DNA of 36,977 nucleotides from Azospirillum sp. (lineage in GTDB: Bacteria; Pseudomonadota; Alphaproteobacteria; CACIAM-22H2): contig JADCGK010000117.1 of NCBI GenBank assembly GCA_020249045.1, forward strand, positions 1-36,977, in the 5' to 3' direction. The stretch's first letter is position 1; each line of letters starts with the position of its first letter. Shown piece by piece: positions 35,596-36,977 of the stretch. A model generated the notes under the pieces. The model searched no databases. It had not been told where the DNA came from and worked only from the letters and a program-made list of their open reading frames with translations. Both the position numbers and the translations under genes were made by a program.

Positions 35596-35942
35596 CCGTT
35601 CTCTGCCGCCTCGACGAGATTTCCGATCCCGGCGGCAAGGGGTTCGTGTTCGGCGAGGGCAAAGCGCGGCGCGAGATTTTCGTGATGCGCAAAGGCGGCC
35701 AGGTTTGGGGCTACGCGAATCGCTGCCCGCACGCGGGCATTCCGCTCGATTGGCAGCCCGACCAATTCCTCGACCCGTCCAAGACGCTGATCCAATGCGC
35801 CACGCATGGCGCCTTATTCGGCATCGAAGACGGGCTGTGCGTCGCCGGCCCCTGCAAAGGCAAATCGCTGACCCCGCTTTCGGTGCGCGTCGTCGAAAGC
35901 ACGCTCGAATGCCCAGCCGTGGTGTGGGACACGGACGGTTAG
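35592..35942 (+). CDS. Small stand-alone Rieske [2Fe-2S] ferredoxin-type protein
   Basis: The 116 residues contain the Rieske cluster ligands C-P-H at about 45-47 and C-A-T-H near 69-72, with 21 residues between the first His and second Cys. It has no membrane anchor, signal or oxygenase domain, so it is a soluble electron carrier or redox sensor of unknown partner. The GTG start at 35592 overlaps the EVE stop (GTGA), making this the fourth gene of a chain in which every junction is a 4-nt overlap. After its stop, a weak 6-bp hairpin (35943-35948 with 35965-35970) lies in the gap before acs. Confidence 0.9.
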   Translation: MTVLCRLDEISDPGGKGFVFGEGKARREIFVMRKGGQVWGYANRCPHAGIPLDWQPDQFLDPSKTLIQCATHGALFGIEDGLCVAGPCKGKSLTPLSVRVVESTLECPAVVWDTDG

Positions 35943-36097
35943 CGCTGCCACGCGCCGAGATGTCGCAGCGCGAAGGGCGGTTTTCGGGTACCGGATCGGC
36001 TTGCCGCGCGGTGGGGCGCGGGATAAAACCTCGGCAGCGGATCGGGGATACCCCGGCCGTTCGACGCCTACGCAAAGAACACCCAGGGAGCCCGCCG

Positions 36098-36977
36098 ATG
36101 TCCGACGAATTGTTTCCCGTGCCCGCCGACTTCGCCAAAAAGGCGTGGGTCGACGAAGCCAAGTACAAGGCGATGTACGAGCGTTCGGTGAAGGATCCGG
36201 AGGGTTTCTGGGCCGAGCACGGAAAGCGCGTCGATTGGATCAAGCCCTTCACGAAGGTGAAGGACGTCTCCTACACCGGCGACGTGCACATCAAATGGTT
36301 CCACGACGGCACGCTCAACGTGTCGGCCAACTGCCTGGACCGCCATTTGGCCAAGCGCGGCGATCAGACCGCGATCGTGTGGGAGGGCGACGACCCGGGC
36401 GAGTCCAAGCACATCACCTATAAGGAAGCGCACGAGCAGACCTGCCGCATGGCCAACGTGCTGAAGAAGCACGGCGTCAAAAAGGGCGATCGCGTCACGA
36501 TCTATCTGCCGATGATCCCGGAGGCGGCCTACGCGATGCTGGCGTGCGCGCGCATCGGCGCCGTGCATTCGATCGTGTTCGGCGGCTTCTCGCCCGACTC
36601 GCTGGTCGGCCGCATCCAGGACTGCGATTCGAATTTCGTCATCACCGCCGACGAAGGCCTGCGCGGCGGCCGCAAGGTGCCGCTGAAGGCCAACGCGGAC
36701 GCGGCGGTCAAATCCTGCCCGTCGGTCAAGAAAATGCTCGTGGTCAAGCGCACCGGCGGCAACGTCGCCTGGGACGCGTCGCGGGATCTTTGGTGGCACG
36801 ACGAAGCGGCGAGCGTTTCGGCCGATTGCCCGCCGGTGGAGATGGGGGCGGAGGATCCGCTCTTCATCCTCTACACCTCGGGTTCGACCGGCAAGCCGAA
36901 GGGCGTGCTGCACGCCTCGGGCGGCTATCTCGTCTACGCGTCGATGACGCATCAATACGTCTTCGACTATCACGACG
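36098..36977 (+). CDS. acs: Acetyl-CoA synthetase, N-terminal part (cut by window edge)
   Basis: The first 293 codons of an AMP-forming acetate-CoA ligase are present, about 45 percent of the usual 650 residues. Seen are the Acs N-terminus (F-W-A-E-H-G-K-R near 47-54), [10 protein letters not shown] near 133-142, H-S-I-V-F-G-G-F-S near 158-166, and the ATP-binding loop [11 protein letters not shown] near residues 263-275. The adenylation core motifs and the acetylatable lysine region lie beyond the edge. The ATG at 36098 has GGGAG about nine bases upstream. A weak promoter-like pair (TTGCCG at 36001, ATAAAA at 36023) precedes it. Confidence 0.95.
   Translation, partial: MSDELFPVPADFAKKAWVDEAKYKAMYERSVKDPEGFWAEHGKRVDWIKPFTKVKDVSYTGDVHIKWFHDGTLNVSANCLDRHLAKRGDQTAIVWEGDDPGESKHITYKEAHEQTCRMANVLKKHGVKKGDRVTIYLPMIPEAAYAMLACARIGAVHSIVFGGFSPDSLVGRIQDCDSNFVITADEGLRGGRKVPLKANADAAVKSCPSVKKMLVVKRTGGNVAWDASRDLWWHDEAASVSADCPPVEMGAEDPLFILYTSGSTGKPKGVLHASGGYLVYASMTHQYVFDYHD

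Overview
The window looks like chromosomal DNA of an alphaproteobacterium, probably Rhodospirillales-like. The flanks are very GC-rich. The gene orders rplU-rpmA-obgE-proB-proA-nadD-rsfS-rlmH and hemC-hemD-hemY divergent from tsaD-gpsA are typical of that class. Genes are tightly packed, with many 4-nt stop/start overlaps. I have no taxonomic search to confirm the assignment.

Layout: 1-5784 is a minus-strand housekeeping block: ribosomal proteins L21/L27 with a clear promoter and terminator, the GTPase ObgE, proline biosynthesis ProB/ProA, NadD, ribosome silencing factor RsfS and the start of RlmH. 6018-9169 holds a flippase-like UPF0104 membrane protein, tRNA-Ser(CGA), a two-lobed pentapeptide-repeat protein and an AlaX-type alanyl-tRNA editing protein. 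9338-12495 is a three-gene plus-strand cluster: a small helical protein, a membrane-anchored pseudokinase and a small membrane protein. 12654-15712 is a TctC-TctB-TctA type carboxylate transporter. 15723-18541 (minus) encodes a PhnD-like periplasmic binding protein and a hybrid histidine kinase.

18661-24607 is a genomic island of clearly lower GC inserted at the 3' end of tRNA-Thr(CGT). A 14-bp perfect direct repeat marks its ends, and the ancestral poly-T tail of the tRNA is still present next to the distal repeat. It carries an Abi/HEPN-type gene and a complete type III restriction-modification pair (Mod, Res). No integrase is visible.

Just beyond the island are a stand-alone receiver protein and an SDR oxidoreductase. 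The receiver is about three quarters identical to the receiver domain of the hybrid kinase on the other side. Removing the island places the receiver gene, the tRNA, the binding protein and the kinase next to each other, so the island probably split one signalling locus. 26024-29100 holds a DUF423 protein and two translationally coupled genes of unknown function. 29106-33099 is the haem operon hemC-hemDX-hemY, with HemD fused to a membrane/coiled-coil HemX-like domain. 33159-35942 is an overlapping chain tsaD-gpsA-EVE-Rieske, and the window ends inside acs.

The best candidates for undescribed biology are the pseudokinase cluster, the unknown pair at 26573-29100, and the split binding-protein/hybrid-kinase/receiver system.
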